DNA of 51,641 nucleotides from Rhodocyclaceae bacterium (GCA_011391215.1 JAABQX010000008.1:1-51641); one strand, 5' to 3'; counted from the stretch's first letter, positions 28,246 through 39,365 are shown. The notes: generated by a model from the sequence alone, not told the origin. Program-made: numbers and translations.

Positions 28246-29270
28246 TTATTTTTCTCCAGTTCGGCCAGGCGCTTTTCGAGGTCGCGTATTTTATCGGCCA
28301 TCGCATCGAGATGGCGTAATCGCGAGAAGTTCTTCAACCATTCCTCGTGCGCCATGAATGGTACGTAACCGGTGTAATTGCCGGGCTTCGTAATCGACTT
28401 GGGAACAAACGTACCGGATGAAATATTGACGCCATCCGCCAGGGTCAGGTGCCCCAGAATCATTCCCGCCCCCCCTACCGTACAACCGGCGCCGATTTTC
28501 GTACTACCGGCGACACCAACGCATCCCGCCATGGCGGTATGCGCGCCGACATGCACGTTGTGGCCAATCTGAATCTGGTTGTCGAGTTTGACGCCATTCT
28601 CGATAACCGTATCTGCCAATGCACCCCGGTCGATAGTCGTATTAGCACCAATTTCGACATCGTCACCAATCAGCACCCGGCCGGTCTGGGCAATCTTCAC
28701 CCACTCGCCGGTCTTTTCGTGTGCAAAACCAAAACCGTCAGCGCCAATGACCGCGCCGGAGTGGATGATGGCACGCCGACCGATACGGCAAGCGTGATAA
28801 ATCGTCACGCCGGGATACAGGTAACTAGCGTCGCCGATGCAAGCTCCCGCGCCGATACGGCACTGGGCATTGATCACGACGTTTTCACCCAGCACGACAT
28901 CCGCGCCGATCCAGACCAGCGGGCCGATGCTGGCACTGGCAGGAACGGGCGACTCGACCACGGCGGAAGGGTGAACGCCAGGCGCCGGTCCGGGAGTTTC
29001 GACCAGCCATTGCGATACGCGGGCAAAGTAAAGATAGGGCTGCGGTGTGACGATTGCTGCGACCGGGCAATCATCGGCCATTTCGGCCGCGAGAATGACC
29101 GCTCCCGCGTGCGTCGTGGCCAACTGGCCCCGGTATTTCGGATTGGCAAGGAATGAGAGTTGCAGCGGAGTCGCAACATCGAGCGCCGCGAGCCCCGTGA
29201 TGGCCAGATGCCCGTCCCCTCGCAGATCACCGCCGAAGCGGGCGACGATTTCCTCCAGGGTGCGGGCCAC
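28242..29270 (-). CDS. lpxD: UDP-3-O-acylglucosamine N-acyltransferase
   Basis: 342 aa (E. coli 341). Third step of lipid A synthesis. N-terminal uridine-binding domain ([46 protein letters not shown]), a hexapeptide beta-helix ([34 protein letters not shown]...) with the [16 protein letters not shown] and [17 protein letters not shown] stretches, and a C-terminal helix ([22 protein letters not shown]) predicted to form the trimer coil. It follows ompH after 19 bases. Confidence 0.97.
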   Translation of the reverse strand: MARTLEEIVARFGGDLRGDGHLAITGLAALDVATPLQLSFLANPKYRGQLATTHAGAVILAAEMADDCPVAAIVTPQPYLYFARVSQWLVETPGPAPGVHPSAVVESPVPASASIGPLVWIGADVVLGENVVINAQCRIGAGACIGDASYLYPGVTIYHACRIGRRAIIHSGAVIGADGFGFAHEKTGEWVKIAQTGRVLIGDDVEIGANTTIDRGALADTVIENGVKLDNQIQIGHNVHVGAHTAMAGCVGVAGSTKIGAGCTVGGAGMILGHLTLADGVNISSGTFVPKSITKPGNYTGYVPFMAHEEWLKNFSRLRHLDAMADKIRDLEKRLAELEKNK

Positions 29271-29289
29271 GTTACACCGCTACTTGGGC

Positions 29290-29799
29290 TTATTTGGCCT
29301 GAGCAGCATCGCCCAGCGCCTTGATCACCTTGTCGGTAATATCGATACGCGGGCTGAAATAGACAGCTTCCTGAACGATCAGGTCAAACTTTTCCGCCTC
29401 GGCGATTTGCTTGATCACCTTGTTGGCACGCTCGAGGATTGATGCCATTTCTTCGTTCTTGCGTAAATTCAGATCTTCGCGAAACTCGCGTTGCTTGCGC
29501 TGCAGATCACGATTCAGGTCACTAATCTCACGCTCCTTGGCGCGCCGATCACCTTCGGACAGGGTCAGGGCATTCTTTTCCTGGCCATCCTGCAACGCTT
29601 TCAGGCCCTTGCTCATTTGCTGTAGTTCCTGCTCACGCCGGAGAAATTCATCTTCTATTTTCTTGCTGGCTTTCTTCGCCTGCGGCGATTCGGACATCAC
29701 GCGCTGGGTATTGATGAAGGCTAACTTGAGTTCAGCCATCGCCGGGGTTGCAGCGAGTGCAACCAGCAATAAAACTGCAGTTTTCCTAATATTTTTCAT
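29290..29799 (-). CDS. OmpH/Skp-family periplasmic chaperone
   Basis: 169 aa from MKNIRKTAVL at 29799, chosen because AGGAG lies at better spacing than for the ATG directly before it. Signal peptide ending in ATPAMA, then a long charged coiled coil (residues about 45-140) typical of Skp, which forms jellyfish-like trimers carrying unfolded outer-membrane proteins. It sits between bamA and lpxD, the standard place for skp/ompH. Confidence 0.92.
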   Translation of the reverse strand: MKNIRKTAVLLLVALAATPAMAELKLAFINTQRVMSESPQAKKASKKIEDEFLRREQELQQMSKGLKALQDGQEKNALTLSEGDRRAKEREISDLNRDLQRKQREFREDLNLRKNEEMASILERANKVIKQIAEAEKFDLIVQEAVYFSPRIDITDKVIKALGDAAQAK

Positions 29800-29812
29800 C
29801 ATCTCTCCTGCG

Positions 29813-32113
29813 TTAGAACGTAGTGCCCATCTGGAACTGCAGGCGCTGGATATCATCGCCACTCTTCTCGTTGAGGGGTTGGGCCAGACTGAACTTTAAG
29901 GGACCCAAGGGCGAGGACCAGGCCAACGAAAGACCTGCGCTATAGCGCATGTCTTCATCCGCCGGGTTGTACAGTCCATAATCCGCACCCCAAACCTTGC
30001 CGGCATCCATGAAGACCCCCAGGCGCAATGACTTGTCCAGTCCGCTACCCGGCATCGGAAAGAGAAACTCGGCGTTGGTAATCAGTCGGTGCTTTCCGCC
30101 CAGCCGATCCTCGGTCAGAGGATCAATCGGACCCAGTGAGCCGGCCTTGTAACCCCGTACGGAACCGACTCCGCCCGCGTAGTAATACTTCCAGAACGGC
30201 AAGGGATCATCCCCGATGCCGTCCGCCCAACCTAGCTCGCCATTGATCATGAGGGCATATTCACGGCCGATGGGGAAGTATTGCTGGTACTTCAGGTTGG
30301 CGCGATAGTACCCCAGCGTATCGGTACCCATTGCCAACTCGGTACCCGCTGTAGCGACATAACCTTGCATCGGGTAGATGCGACTGTCCAACGTATCCTT
30401 GCCCCAACCGACGCTGAGAATAGCCCCTGTGTAATCAGTTCCGTACTCCGCGAGGAAGGCTTTGTAGCGAAGCGGGGTATTCGTGGTCTCCTTGACCTCT
30501 GTCGAATCAAAGGCCAGGCCGAAGTTGATGCGGTTATCCTCACCGATCGGGAAACCATAGCGCACACCGCCCCCATAGGACTTGGTGGCATAGGTGGCAA
30601 TCGTATTGAGTTCCGCTGTATCCGTATCCTTGTAGTACATATCGAAACCGCGACTGACACCATCGACGGTGTGGTATGGATCGGTATAGGAGAACGAATA
30701 CAACGTGTTGATCTTGCTGGTATTGAAGCCGACAGCGACATGCTTGCCGCTGCCGAACAGGTTCTGTTGCTGGATCGAACCGGATAGCACCAGACCTTCC
30801 GTACTGGACAGGCCCGCACCCAGCATCATGTTGCCGGTCGCCTTTTCCTTGACGTTGACGTTCAAATCGACCTGGTCGGTAGTGCCGGGGACTGCCGGCG
30901 TTTCGACAGTCACCTCGTCAAAGTAGCCCAACTTATCGACACGCGCACGCGACTTGTTGATTTTCGCGCCGTCATACCAGCCGGCTTCCATCTGACGCAG
31001 TTCACGGCGCACGACTTCGTCACGGGTGCGCGTGTTGCCCTGTACCTGGATGCGTCGCACATAGACGCGCCGGCCCGGATCGACGAACAAGGTAAACGCT
31101 ACCTGTTTCTTTTCCTTGTCGATTTCGGGCGCGGCGTTCACGTTGGCAAAGGCATAGCCATCGTTGGAAAGACGCTCGCTGATCGCCTTGGTCGTGCCCG
31201 TCACCAATTCACGCGAAAACAGTTCGCCCGGCTTGATGGTCACCAGCTTCAGCAGTTCCTCTTCCGACAGCAGAAGTTCGCCGGCCAGCTTGACTGATGA
31301 GACTGAATATTGATCACCCTCGCTGATATTGATCGTGATATAGATGTCCTGCTTGTCAGTCGAGATCGAGACTTGGGTCGATTCGACGTTGAACTCGATA
31401 TAGCCGCGATCCAGGTAAAAAGAACGTAGCGTCTCGATATCTCCCGACAACTTCTGCTTGGAATACTGGTCATTTTTTGTGTACCAGCTCAACCAGCTCG
31501 GTGTCGTCAGCTTGAATTGCCCAAGCAGGTCCTTTTCCTTGAAAGCATTGGCGCCGACGATGTTGATCTGGCTGATCTTGGCGATCTCGCCTTCATCTAC
31601 GGCAAAGGTGATACCGACGCGATTGCGCTCCAGCGGCGTCACCGTGGTGGTGATCTGGGCAGCATAATGCCCTTTGGAAAGATACTGGCGCTTGAGTTCC
31701 TGTTCCGCACGCTCGACCAGCGAACGGTCGAAGATACGCGACTCGGAAAGCCCCACTTCGCGCAAGCCCTTGCGCAGTTGCTCCTGGTCGAAAGCCTTGA
31801 CGCCGACGAACTCAAGCGAACTGATGGCGGGTCGCTCTTCAATCAGTACCACCAGTACGTTACCCTCGATTTCGAGACGCACATCCTTGAAAAACCCGGT
31901 GCCGAACAGCGATTTGATCGCTTGCGCAGCCTTGTCGTCGGTCAGCGTATCGCCTACCTTGACCGGCAGATAGCTGAAGACGGTACCCGCTTCGGTACGC
32001 TGAATGCCTTCGACGCGAATATCGCTGACGACGAAGGGATTAAATGCAGCGGCGCCGGAAGCCAACATCACCGAGAACACCGAGACCAGACCTGCCAATA
32101 AATTACGTTTCAT
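29813..32113 (-). CDS. bamA: Outer-membrane protein assembly factor BamA
   Basis: 766 aa (E. coli 810). Signal peptide (MKRNLLAGLVSVFSVMLASGAAAF), five POTRA repeats to about residue 425 (first: FVVSDIRVEGIQRTEAGTVFSYLPVKVGDTL), then a 16-strand barrel. The loop-6 motif VRGYKAG is present (GGVGSVRGYKAGSLGP), and the chain ends in a terminal Phe (QFQMGTTF), as a barrel beta-signal should. It inserts barrel proteins in the outer membrane. Only 3 bases separate it from rseP. Confidence 0.97.
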   Translation of the reverse strand: MKRNLLAGLVSVFSVMLASGAAAFNPFVVSDIRVEGIQRTEAGTVFSYLPVKVGDTLTDDKAAQAIKSLFGTGFFKDVRLEIEGNVLVVLIEERPAISSLEFVGVKAFDQEQLRKGLREVGLSESRIFDRSLVERAEQELKRQYLSKGHYAAQITTTVTPLERNRVGITFAVDEGEIAKISQINIVGANAFKEKDLLGQFKLTTPSWLSWYTKNDQYSKQKLSGDIETLRSFYLDRGYIEFNVESTQVSISTDKQDIYITINISEGDQYSVSSVKLAGELLLSEEELLKLVTIKPGELFSRELVTGTTKAISERLSNDGYAFANVNAAPEIDKEKKQVAFTLFVDPGRRVYVRRIQVQGNTRTRDEVVRRELRQMEAGWYDGAKINKSRARVDKLGYFDEVTVETPAVPGTTDQVDLNVNVKEKATGNMMLGAGLSSTEGLVLSGSIQQQNLFGSGKHVAVGFNTSKINTLYSFSYTDPYHTVDGVSRGFDMYYKDTDTAELNTIATYATKSYGGGVRYGFPIGEDNRINFGLAFDSTEVKETTNTPLRYKAFLAEYGTDYTGAILSVGWGKDTLDSRIYPMQGYVATAGTELAMGTDTLGYYRANLKYQQYFPIGREYALMINGELGWADGIGDDPLPFWKYYYAGGVGSVRGYKAGSLGPIDPLTEDRLGGKHRLITNAEFLFPMPGSGLDKSLRLGVFMDAGKVWGADYGLYNPADEDMRYSAGLSLAWSSPLGPLKFSLAQPLNEKSGDDIQRLQFQMGTTF

Positions 32114-32116
32114 GCG

Positions 32117-33493
32117 CTAACCGGAAACCAGACGATTAATGTCGTTGTAGAACGCCACGGCCATCAATAAAGCCAGCAGCGTCAACCCGATCTGCTGGCC
32201 GATTTCCATAACACGTTCCGAGAGAGGTCCACCCTTGATAACTTCGACGAGATAATACATTAAATGCCCCCCATCCAAAACTGGAATGGGCAGCAGGTTA
32301 AGCACCCCCAGGCTGATGCTGATGAGGGCGAGGAAACGCAGGTAATGACCGCTGCCCATCCGCGCGGATTGGCCGGCGTAATCGGCAATCGTTACCGGCC
32401 CGGAAATATTCTTCACCGACAATTCACCCATCAGCATGCGCCCCATCATGCGCAGGCTGAGCACCGAGGTTTCCCAGGTTTGCGCCAGGGCGCGCCGCAG
32501 CGAGGTACCCATACCATAGCGCACGGTCACCAGGGCACTTTGGCGTAGTTCGGGATCGTCACGCACGGCGATGCCGATACGGGAAACCGGTTTGCCGCCC
32601 TGCTCTTCGACGATTTCCGGTACGACCTTGACCTGTAATTTCAGCGCGTTGCGTTGCACATCCAGCAGTAATTCCCGCGTACCGGCTGCACGAATGATAA
32701 GTGCCAGCTCCTGCCAGGTTTTGATCGCTTGCCCGTCGATAGCAAGTATCTGGTCGTTGGGCAGCAGAGCGGCAGCAGCGGCAGGTGAGCCGGCCTGTAC
32801 CTCACCGAGAATCGGCGGCAATTCGGGGCGCATCAGGCGCAAACCTACGGCCTGCAAGGGATCGGTTTCCAGTGCTGCGCTGTCCAGCCGGCCGACTTCG
32901 AGGTGGTAGGTAGCGATGTTGCCGTGCGCATCGATGGTTTCGAGAGTCACCGCATCGCGATCGAGAATGTGTTGCAATAGTTCCCACCGCAGCTCTGTCC
33001 AGGTCGCTACCGGCACGCCGGACACGGCACGCGCCGTCTCGCCAGCGCCGACTTTTTCCTCTGCCGCCAGCGTACCGGCGGGTGGCGCGGCCAGTATCGG
33101 ACGCGGCTCTTCAACGCCACTCATGAACAGGAACCAATACAGCGCCACGGCAAGCAGCATATTGGCCAGTGGTCCGGCCACGACGATGCAGCTGCGCTTC
33201 AATACACTCTGACGATTGAAGGCCCGGTCCAACTCGTGTGCCGGTACTTCGCCCTCGCGCTCATCAAGCATCTTCACGTAGCCGCCCAGCGGAAAGGCCG
33301 AGATCGCCCACTCGGTATCGTCACGTCCGAAGCGACGCAGCCAGAGCGGTTTGCCGAATCCGACTGAAAAGCGCAAAATTTTCACGTTGCACAAACGTGC
33401 CACGGAGAAATGTCCCAGTTCGTGCACGACGATTAGCACGGCAAGGGCCAGCAGGAATGCGCCCAGAATCCAGAAAAACCCGCTGAAGCTCAT
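32117..33493 (-). CDS. rseP: Site-2 protease RseP
   Basis: 458 aa from [10 protein letters not shown] at 33493, whose ATG overlaps the dxr stop. Intramembrane zinc protease that releases sigma-E by cutting RseA. HExxH at His24-His28 (VVHELGHF), the second metal motif [14 protein letters not shown] near the C-terminus, four membrane segments and two PDZ domains between them. A copy of the interspersed element encodes EKVGAGETA near residue 146, within the first PDZ, without changing length relative to E. coli RseP as far as I can align by eye. Confidence 0.96.
   Translation of the reverse strand: MSFSGFFWILGAFLLALAVLIVVHELGHFSVARLCNVKILRFSVGFGKPLWLRRFGRDDTEWAISAFPLGGYVKMLDEREGEVPAHELDRAFNRQSVLKRSCIVVAGPLANMLLAVALYWFLFMSGVEEPRPILAAPPAGTLAAEEKVGAGETARAVSGVPVATWTELRWELLQHILDRDAVTLETIDAHGNIATYHLEVGRLDSAALETDPLQAVGLRLMRPELPPILGEVQAGSPAAAAALLPNDQILAIDGQAIKTWQELALIIRAAGTRELLLDVQRNALKLQVKVVPEIVEEQGGKPVSRIGIAVRDDPELRQSALVTVRYGMGTSLRRALAQTWETSVLSLRMMGRMLMGELSVKNISGPVTIADYAGQSARMGSGHYLRFLALISISLGVLNLLPIPVLDGGHLMYYLVEVIKGGPLSERVMEIGQQIGLTLLALLMAVAFYNDINRLVSG
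33032..33057 (-). repeat. Interspersed element, copy 8, inside rseP
   Basis: One mismatch to the core after five A, sense orientation. It reads K-V-G-A-G-E-T-A in frame. The bases that follow form a small hairpin ACGGC-gcgt-GCCGT. Confidence 0.8.
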
Positions 33494-34674
33494 TGCCAGC
33501 ACGACACCAGGTCTTCAGCCACGGCACGCGCACGCGCATCCTCGGCCAGAATCGCCGGCAGGTCGGACATGTCGGCGACAGGCAGGGCGTCCAGCGTGTC
33601 GCCGATGATCCGGGCAATGGCGAGAAAGGGCAAGCGCCGGTCGAGGAAGGCTGCCACCGCCACCTCGTTGGCAGCGTTCAATACCGTGGAAGCATTGCCG
33701 CCGGCACGTAGCGCACGGAAGGCCAGGGCCAGGCAGGGGAAGCGTGTGAAATCCGGCCGTTCGAAGCTGAGTTGCGCGATCGCCGGCAGATCGAGCGGGG
33801 CAACACCCGCCGCGATACGTTCTGGCCAGGCCAGGGCATGGGCAATCGGCGTACGCATATCCGGATTGCCCAACTCGGCGAGGACTGAGCCATCGATATA
33901 CTGGACCAGCGAATGAATCACGCTTTGCGGGTGGATCACCACTTCGATCTGCTCCGGCGTGACATCGAAGAGCCAACGCGCCTCGATCACCTCGAGGCCC
34001 TTGTTCATCATGGTGGCGGAATCGACGGAAATCTTGCGCCCCATCGCCCAGTTGGGATGGGCGCAAGCTTCATCTGGCGTCACGGTTTGCAAGCGTTCGA
34101 GCGGCGTGGTGCGGAACGGACCGCCCGAGGCAGTGAGCAGGATATGGCTGATTCCAGCACGCGCCGGGTTACCGACATAATCAGCCGGCAAGGATTGAAA
34201 GACCGCATTGTGCTCGCTGTCGATCGGCAGCAATACCGCCTTGTGAGCACGCACCTCGGCCATGAACAACGCCCCGGCCATTACCAGTGCTTCCTTGTTG
34301 GCGAGGAGGATACGCTTGCCTTGACGGACGGCCGCCAAAGTCGGTTGCAAACCGGCAGCGCCAACAATCGCCGCCATCACCGTATCCACTTCGGGTAATG
34401 CGGCAACCCGCTCTAGTGCCGCCGGCCCGGCCAACACCTCGGTAGCCAGCCCTGCACTGCGCAAGCGCTCGGTGAGTGCAGCTACACTCTGTTCCTGCCC
34501 CAGCACTGCGTAGCGCGGCCGGTGTTGCAGGCATTGATCAAGTAGAACCTCGACACGGCTGTTGCCCGTCAGGGCCATCACCTCGTAGCGTTCGGCATGG
34601 CGCGCCACCACGTCGAGAGTGCTGACGCCGATCGAGCCCGTCGCACCGAGCACGGCAAGCCGCTGCCGCTTCAT
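33490..34674 (-). CDS. dxr: 1-deoxy-D-xylulose-5-phosphate reductoisomerase
   Basis: 394 aa (E. coli 398). Second step of the MEP isoprenoid pathway, NADPH-dependent, inhibited by fosmidomycin in the family. NADPH site [15 protein letters not shown], then [12 protein letters not shown], the metal-binding [49 protein letters not shown], and the C-terminal domain. It overlaps both cdsA (ATGA) and rseP (ATGA). The product pathway feeds uppS two genes upstream. Confidence 0.97.
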   Translation of the reverse strand: MKRQRLAVLGATGSIGVSTLDVVARHAERYEVMALTGNSRVEVLLDQCLQHRPRYAVLGQEQSVAALTERLRSAGLATEVLAGPAALERVAALPEVDTVMAAIVGAAGLQPTLAAVRQGKRILLANKEALVMAGALFMAEVRAHKAVLLPIDSEHNAVFQSLPADYVGNPARAGISHILLTASGGPFRTTPLERLQTVTPDEACAHPNWAMGRKISVDSATMMNKGLEVIEARWLFDVTPEQIEVVIHPQSVIHSLVQYIDGSVLAELGNPDMRTPIAHALAWPERIAAGVAPLDLPAIAQLSFERPDFTRFPCLALAFRALRAGGNASTVLNAANEVAVAAFLDRRLPFLAIARIIGDTLDALPVADMSDLPAILAEDARARAVAEDLVSCWQ

Positions 34675-35462
34675 AAACCCGCTCCCAAGGTCACCAGCAC
34701 CGCCATCGGCAGCGCGGCAGTCAGGCTATCCACGCGATCGAGAATGCCACCATGACCGGGCAGCAACTGACTGCTGTCCTTCATGCCCGCCTGCCGCTTG
34801 ATCATCGACTCGAACAGGTCGCCGAGGATACTCACGGCAACCAGCAGGAAGGCGGCAAAAATCAGCATCAACCATCCATATCCGGCGACCTTTCCCGTCA
34901 GCATCCCGATCACCATGACATAGATCGCCACCGCAGCCAATCCCCCGGCCACCCCTTCCCAAGTTTTGCCAGGACTGATGGAAGGCGCGAGTTTATGTCG
35001 GCCGAAAGCACGGCCGACAAAGTAGGCACCGATATCTGCTGCTGCCACGAGCGCCATCACACCGATCAACCACCAGGGGCTGCGCACCTGCAGTTCCACC
35101 ATCGCGGCCCAGGCCGGCAGCAGGAGAATTGCGCCAACGACGTAACCCAGAAAGGGCAGGCTGGACAATGGCCAGCGATAAAACAACCAGAGGGGTACTA
35201 TGAGCAGCCAGAATCCGGCAGACAGCAGCCACAGCAAGCGTTGCCCATCCAGCCAGACAACGATCAGGCAGGCCAGCAGCATTGCAAAAGCATAAACCGA
35301 ACGCGCGGTCCTGCCGGCTTTCATCAGCCCCGCCCACTCCCAGGCGGCCAACGCTGCAATCAAGGCGAACACCAGGCTGGAGCCTGGTGCGGGCAACAGG
35401 AAAAGGACGGCAAATAAACCTGAAGCCAGCAGCAGCGCGGTGATGACCCGCGCTTTAAGCAT
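34671..35462 (-). CDS. cdsA: Phosphatidate cytidylyltransferase
   Basis: 263 aa, seven to eight membrane segments. Makes CDP-diacylglycerol from phosphatidate and CTP. The family signature [15 protein letters not shown] and the C-terminal [33 protein letters not shown] are present with their conserved Asp and Lys residues. The start overlaps the uppS stop by 8 bases and the stop overlaps dxr. Confidence 0.96.
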   Translation of the reverse strand: MLKARVITALLLASGLFAVLFLLPAPGSSLVFALIAALAAWEWAGLMKAGRTARSVYAFAMLLACLIVVWLDGQRLLWLLSAGFWLLIVPLWLFYRWPLSSLPFLGYVVGAILLLPAWAAMVELQVRSPWWLIGVMALVAAADIGAYFVGRAFGRHKLAPSISPGKTWEGVAGGLAAVAIYVMVIGMLTGKVAGYGWLMLIFAAFLLVAVSILGDLFESMIKRQAGMKDSSQLLPGHGGILDRVDSLTAALPMAVLVTLGAGL

Positions 35463-36240
35463 CGCCCGGAACAGCCGTCAAAGTCGGTGATGGCGGGACG
35501 GCAAGCAGTTGCTCGCTGGTGCGGCCGAAGCGCCGCTCACGCTTGCGGAAGCTGGCAATCGCATTGTCCAGCATCGCCTCGTCAAAGTCCGGCCAGAACG
35601 CGTCGGTAAAGAAAAGCTCGCAATAGGCCAGTTGCCAGAGCAGAAAGTTGCTGATGCGCTGCTCGCCACCCGTGCGGATAAATAGATCAGGCTCCGGCGC
35701 ATAACTCATGGCCAGGAACGGCTCCAGATCAGCCTCGGCGTAGTTGCCGACTTTTTCTGGGTAAGCCAGCGCCAAGCCATTGAAGGCCTGCATCAGATCC
35801 CAACGGCCACCATAGTTTGCAGCAATCGTCAGCGTCAGCTTGCCATTGCTGGCAGTGAGATTTTCCCCGCGACGCACCAGGTCGATCAGGCGCGGTTCGA
35901 ATGCAGACAAATCGCCAACCACACGCAGCCGTACGCCGTTCGCATGCAGACGCCCGACTTCGCGCTCGAGTGCGGAGATGAAGAGGTTCATCAGAAAACT
36001 GACCTCCTCCGTCGGACGACGCCAGTTTTCCGAGCTGAAAGCAAACAGGGTCAGGTAGTCGATGCCGCGTTCGATGCAGGCCTTGACGGTGCGCCGGACG
36101 GTCTCGACCCCCTGTTGATGGCCGGCCACGCGCGGCAGAAAACGCTTTTTCGCCCAACGCCCATTGCCATCCATGATGACCGCCAGATGGCGCGGCACGC
36201 TCCCTTGTTCAGGAATACTGCGGGTGGAACTCGTAAACAT
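35455..36240 (-). CDS. uppS: Undecaprenyl diphosphate synthase
   Basis: 261 aa (E. coli 253). cis-prenyltransferase making the C55 lipid carrier for wall and O-antigen synthesis. Signature [16 protein letters not shown] with Asp24, then [13 protein letters not shown], and [35 protein letters not shown]. The C-terminal tail ([16 protein letters not shown]) is longer than usual and its codons overlap an antisense copy of the interspersed element. Confidence 0.96.
   Translation of the reverse strand: MFTSSTRSIPEQGSVPRHLAVIMDGNGRWAKKRFLPRVAGHQQGVETVRRTVKACIERGIDYLTLFAFSSENWRRPTEEVSFLMNLFISALEREVGRLHANGVRLRVVGDLSAFEPRLIDLVRRGENLTASNGKLTLTIAANYGGRWDLMQAFNGLALAYPEKVGNYAEADLEPFLAMSYAPEPDLFIRTGGEQRISNFLLWQLAYCELFFTDAFWPDFDEAMLDNAIASFRKRERRFGRTSEQLLAVPPSPTLTAVPGDA
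35480..35502 (+). repeat. Interspersed element, copy 9, in the uppS C-terminal tail
   Basis: Two mismatches to the core, short A run, antisense to uppS. It covers codons of the non-conserved C-terminal tail (A-V-P-P-S-P-T-L), a place where an insertion would be tolerated. Confidence 0.7.
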
Positions 36241-36291
36241 CCTGATGGCCTACGCTGGAATTGGGACCAGATGGAATCGTGGGCTGACAGC

Positions 36292-36849
36292 CTAGACGGC
36301 CATCAGATCCTTTTCTTTTTCAGCCAGCAACCTGTCCACCTCGGCGATGTACCTGTCGGTAAGCTTCTGCACGTCGTCCTGAGCACGGCGCTCTTCATCT
36401 TCGGGAATCTCGTGCTTCTTCAGCGCATCCTTGAGATGGGTATTGGCGTCACGACGCAGGTTTCGGATCGCGATCTTGGCATTTTCACCCTCATGCTTGA
36501 CCACCTTGATCAGGTCGCGGCGCCGCTCCTCGGTCAACATGGGCATCGGCACGCGCAGCATGTCGCCCTGAGTGGCCGGATTCAGACCAAGATCGGAATC
36601 GCGAATCGCTTTTTCCACCTTGGCGATCATCGGCTTTTCCCATGGCTGCACGCCAATGGTGCGGGCATCCAGCAGGGTAATGTTGGCCACCTGATTGATC
36701 GGCATCGGCGAGCCGTAGTAATCGACCTGCACATGATCGAGCAGGCCGGTATGCGCGCGGCCGGTACGGACTTTGGCCAGATCATGCTGAAGCGCCTCGA
36801 CGCTCTTCTGCATCTTGTGTTCAGTGGTTTTCTTCAGTTCGGCGATCAT
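36292..36849 (-). CDS. frr: Ribosome recycling factor
   Basis: 185 aa, the same as E. coli RRF, from [13 protein letters not shown] at 36849; the GTG just before it is less likely, and AGGAG lies at suitable distance. With EF-G it splits the 70S ribosome after termination. Signatures: [65 protein letters not shown] and the long C-terminal helix. Gap of 24 bases to pyrH. Confidence 0.97.
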   Translation of the reverse strand: MIAELKKTTEHKMQKSVEALQHDLAKVRTGRAHTGLLDHVQVDYYGSPMPINQVANITLLDARTIGVQPWEKPMIAKVEKAIRDSDLGLNPATQGDMLRVPMPMLTEERRRDLIKVVKHEGENAKIAIRNLRRDANTHLKDALKKHEIPEDEERRAQDDVQKLTDRYIAEVDRLLAEKEKDLMAV

Positions 36850-36873
36850 CACAAAAACTCCTGGGATTGCACC

Positions 36874-37593
36874 TTAACAATGGACCAAGGTACCTTCGTC
36901 CTCACCCATCACGACACGCTTCAGCGCACCGGTCTTGAAAATCGAAAATACATTGATCGGCAATTTCTGGTCGCGGCACAACGCAAAGGCTGTGGCATCC
37001 ATCACGGCGAGGTTGCGGCCAATGGCCTCATCGAAGCTGATTCTGGCGAAACGCGTCGCCGTCGGATACGTTTTCGGGTCGGCGGTGTACACGCCATCCA
37101 CCTTGGTTGCCTTGAGGACGATCTCGGCGCCGATTTCAGAACCGCGCAGCGCTGCCGCTGTATCGGTGGTAAAGAACGGATTACCCGTGCCACCGCCGAA
37201 AATGACTACCTTGCCTTCTTCCAGATAGCGGATCGCCTTGCCACGGATATAGGGCTCGACGACCTGTTCGATACTCAGCGCAGACTGCACGCGGCCATTG
37301 AGACCTGCCTGGCGCATGGCATCCGACAACGCCATGGCATTCATCACGGTCGCCAGCATGCCCATGTAGTCGGCGGTGGCGCGATCCATGCCGGAGGATG
37401 CCCCGGCCATGCCACGAAAAATATTGCCGCCACCGATCACCACCCCGACCTCAACACCAAGGTCGGTCACCGCCTTGATTTCGTTAACGATGCGCCACAA
37501 GGTTTCGCGATTGATGCCATAGGCATCCTCGCCCATCAAAGCCTCGCCCGAAAGCTTGAGCAGGATGCGCTTGTAGCGTGCGGTGGTGGTCAT
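36874..37593 (-). CDS. pyrH: UMP kinase
   Basis: 239 aa from [21 protein letters not shown] at 37593; the upstream open frame overlaps tsf and is not used. Amino-acid-kinase fold converting UMP to UDP with ATP. Signatures: [68 protein letters not shown]. Ten bases after tsf. Confidence 0.97.
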   Translation of the reverse strand: MTTTARYKRILLKLSGEALMGEDAYGINRETLWRIVNEIKAVTDLGVEVGVVIGGGNIFRGMAGASSGMDRATADYMGMLATVMNAMALSDAMRQAGLNGRVQSALSIEQVVEPYIRGKAIRYLEEGKVVIFGGGTGNPFFTTDTAAALRGSEIGAEIVLKATKVDGVYTADPKTYPTATRFARISFDEAIGRNLAVMDATAFALCRDQKLPINVFSIFKTGALKRVVMGEDEGTLVHC

Positions 37594-37603
37594 GGCGTGA
37601 TTC

Positions 37604-38497
37604 TTACTTTTTGGCAGCCGCTGCCTGGGCAGCAACCTCGGCAGCGAAGTCGTTCACCCGCTTCTCGAGGCCTTCGCCAACGATATAGAGTGTAAAGCTG
37701 TTGACCTTGGCGCCCTTGGCCTTGAGCAACTGCTCGATAGTCTGCTTGCCGTCTTCGGCCTTGACGAACACCTGGCCGAGCAGCGTCACATCCTTGAGAT
37801 ATTTCTGCACGGTGCCTTCGGCGATCTTGTCCAGCATCGCTTCCGGCTTGCCGGATTCGCGCGCCTTCTCGATGGCAATGCGGCGTTCGGTATCCAGCAA
37901 TTCGGCAGGAACACCTGAGGAATCAAGTGACTTGGGCTTCGAAGCGGCAATGTGCATCGCCAGATCCTTGCCCAGTTGCTCATCACCACCGGAGACATCG
38001 ACCAGCACACCGATCTTCGAACCGCCATGTACATAGGAAGCCAGCTTGCCCTCGGCGGCAATGCGCACGAAGCGGCGGAGCGTCATGTTCTCGCCGATCT
38101 TGCCGACCAGCGCAGCGCGCGTGCTTTCGACCGTGCCATCGCCCATCGGCAGTGCAGACAGCGCAGCTACGTCGACGGGGTTCTGGTTGGCCACCAGTTC
38201 GGCACAGCCCTTGGACAGCGCGATGAATTCGTCATTCTTGGCAACGAAGTCGGTCTCGGAGTTCACTTCGACCACTGCGCCCAACTTGCCATCGCCAGCC
38301 ACATACATGCCGACCACACCTTCGGCGGCGATACGCGTGGCCGCCTTGGTCGCCTTGCTGCCGAGCTTGACGCGCAGGATTTCTTCAGCCTTGGCCAGAT
38401 CACCACCCGCCTCGATCAATGCACGCTTGCATTCCATCATCGGCGCGTCAGTCTTCTCGCGCAGTTCTTTCACCATGCTTGCGGTAATTTCCGCCAT
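37604..38497 (-). CDS. tsf: Elongation factor Ts
   Basis: 297 aa (E. coli 283). Nucleotide-exchange factor for EF-Tu. N-terminal UBA-like part [34 protein letters not shown] with the T-D-A-P-M-M motif that contacts EF-Tu, followed by the core [14 protein letters not shown] and the C-terminal coiled-coil module. It follows rpsB after 74 bases containing an element copy and hairpin. Confidence 0.97.
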   Translation of the reverse strand: MAEITASMVKELREKTDAPMMECKRALIEAGGDLAKAEEILRVKLGSKATKAATRIAAEGVVGMYVAGDGKLGAVVEVNSETDFVAKNDEFIALSKGCAELVANQNPVDVAALSALPMGDGTVESTRAALVGKIGENMTLRRFVRIAAEGKLASYVHGGSKIGVLVDVSGGDEQLGKDLAMHIAASKPKSLDSSGVPAELLDTERRIAIEKARESGKPEAMLDKIAEGTVQKYLKDVTLLGQVFVKAEDGKQTIEQLLKAKGAKVNSFTLYIVGEGLEKRVNDFAAEVAAQAAAAKK

Positions 38498-38525
38498 TGC
38501 TTTACTCCAGATTCAGATGTTCGTT

Positions 38526-38573
38526 AGCGGCGGGGCAGCGGCCTTGCCGCCGTCCCGCCAGCGCCGATTTTTT
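38526..38573 (-). repeat. Interspersed element, copy 10, with hairpin tail between rpsB and tsf
   Basis: The core (38549-38573) has one mismatch (ATCGG), and its A run begins inside the rpsB TAA. The tail completes an imperfect long hairpin: GGCGGGacGGCGGC, loop AAG, GCCGCtgCCCCGCC. No T tract follows, so it is not a canonical terminator. Confidence 0.88.
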
Positions 38574-39324
38574 ACTCGGCCGCACTTTCTTCGACCTCGA
38601 CAAACTCGTCGTCGCCGGCCATTTGCTGCACCACTTCGTTAATCGACTGATTCTTGCCTTCAAGTACCGCGTCGGCCACACCACGTGCATACAGGCGAAT
38701 GGCGCGCGACGAATCGTCGTTGCCCGGGATCACGTAGTTGATGCCGATTGGCGTATGGTTGGTATCGACAACACCGATGATCGGGATGCCAAGCTTGTTG
38801 GCTTCGGTAATGGCGATCTTGTGGTAACCGACGTCGATCACGAAGATCGCATCCGGCAGGGCGTTCATTTCCTTGATGCCGCCCAGGCTTTTTTGCAACT
38901 TGGTGAGTTCGCGTTGCAGCATCAGGGCTTCCTTCTTGCCCATCTTTTCGAAGGCACCTTCCTCGGCCATCTGCTCCATGTCACGCAGACGCTTGATCGA
39001 GATCTTGACGGTCTTGAAGTTGGTGAGCATGCCGCCCAACCAGCGCTCATCGACGAAAGGCATGTGGGCGCGCAGTGCTTCCTCGGCGAGAATTTCGCGC
39101 GCCTGACGCTTGGTGCCGACGAAGAGCACGGTGCCTTTCTTGGCCGACAGCTTCTTGAGAAAGTCCATCGCCTCGTTGAACTTGGCGAGCGTCTTCTCGA
39201 GGTTGATGATGTGGATCTTGTTGCGATGGCCGAAAATGTACGGGGCCATCTTGGGATTCCAGAAACGGGTTTGGTGACCGAAATGTACGCCGGCCTCCAG
39301 CATTTGACGCATGGTTGTACTCAT
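38572..39324 (-). CDS. rpsB: Small ribosomal subunit protein S2
   Basis: 250 aa (E. coli 241). Signatures: [126 protein letters not shown]. Its acidic tail ends VEVEESAAE. First gene of the long cluster, with a good promoter at 39437-39466. Its stop is fused to an element copy. Confidence 0.98.
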   Translation of the reverse strand: MSTTMRQMLEAGVHFGHQTRFWNPKMAPYIFGHRNKIHIINLEKTLAKFNEAMDFLKKLSAKKGTVLFVGTKRQAREILAEEALRAHMPFVDERWLGGMLTNFKTVKISIKRLRDMEQMAEEGAFEKMGKKEALMLQRELTKLQKSLGGIKEMNALPDAIFVIDVGYHKIAITEANKLGIPIIGVVDTNHTPIGINYVIPGNDDSSRAIRLYARGVADAVLEGKNQSINEVVQQMAGDDEFVEVEESAAE

Positions 39325-39365
39325 TGACAGTTCTCCGATATGGGTTATCCGCCACCCGGCCGGTT

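Noticed and set aside
28482-28506. AAAATCGGCGCCGG-like stretch in lpxD
   Set aside because: Only the first half resembles the element; it encodes the standard hexapeptide KIGAGC.
35744-35755. Head of the element (GCCGACTTTTT) in uppS
   Set aside because: Only about 11 bases match, no core follows.
35944-37695. 583-codon open frame on the plus strand
   Set aside because: Runs antisense across uppS, frr and pyrH; no family resemblance.
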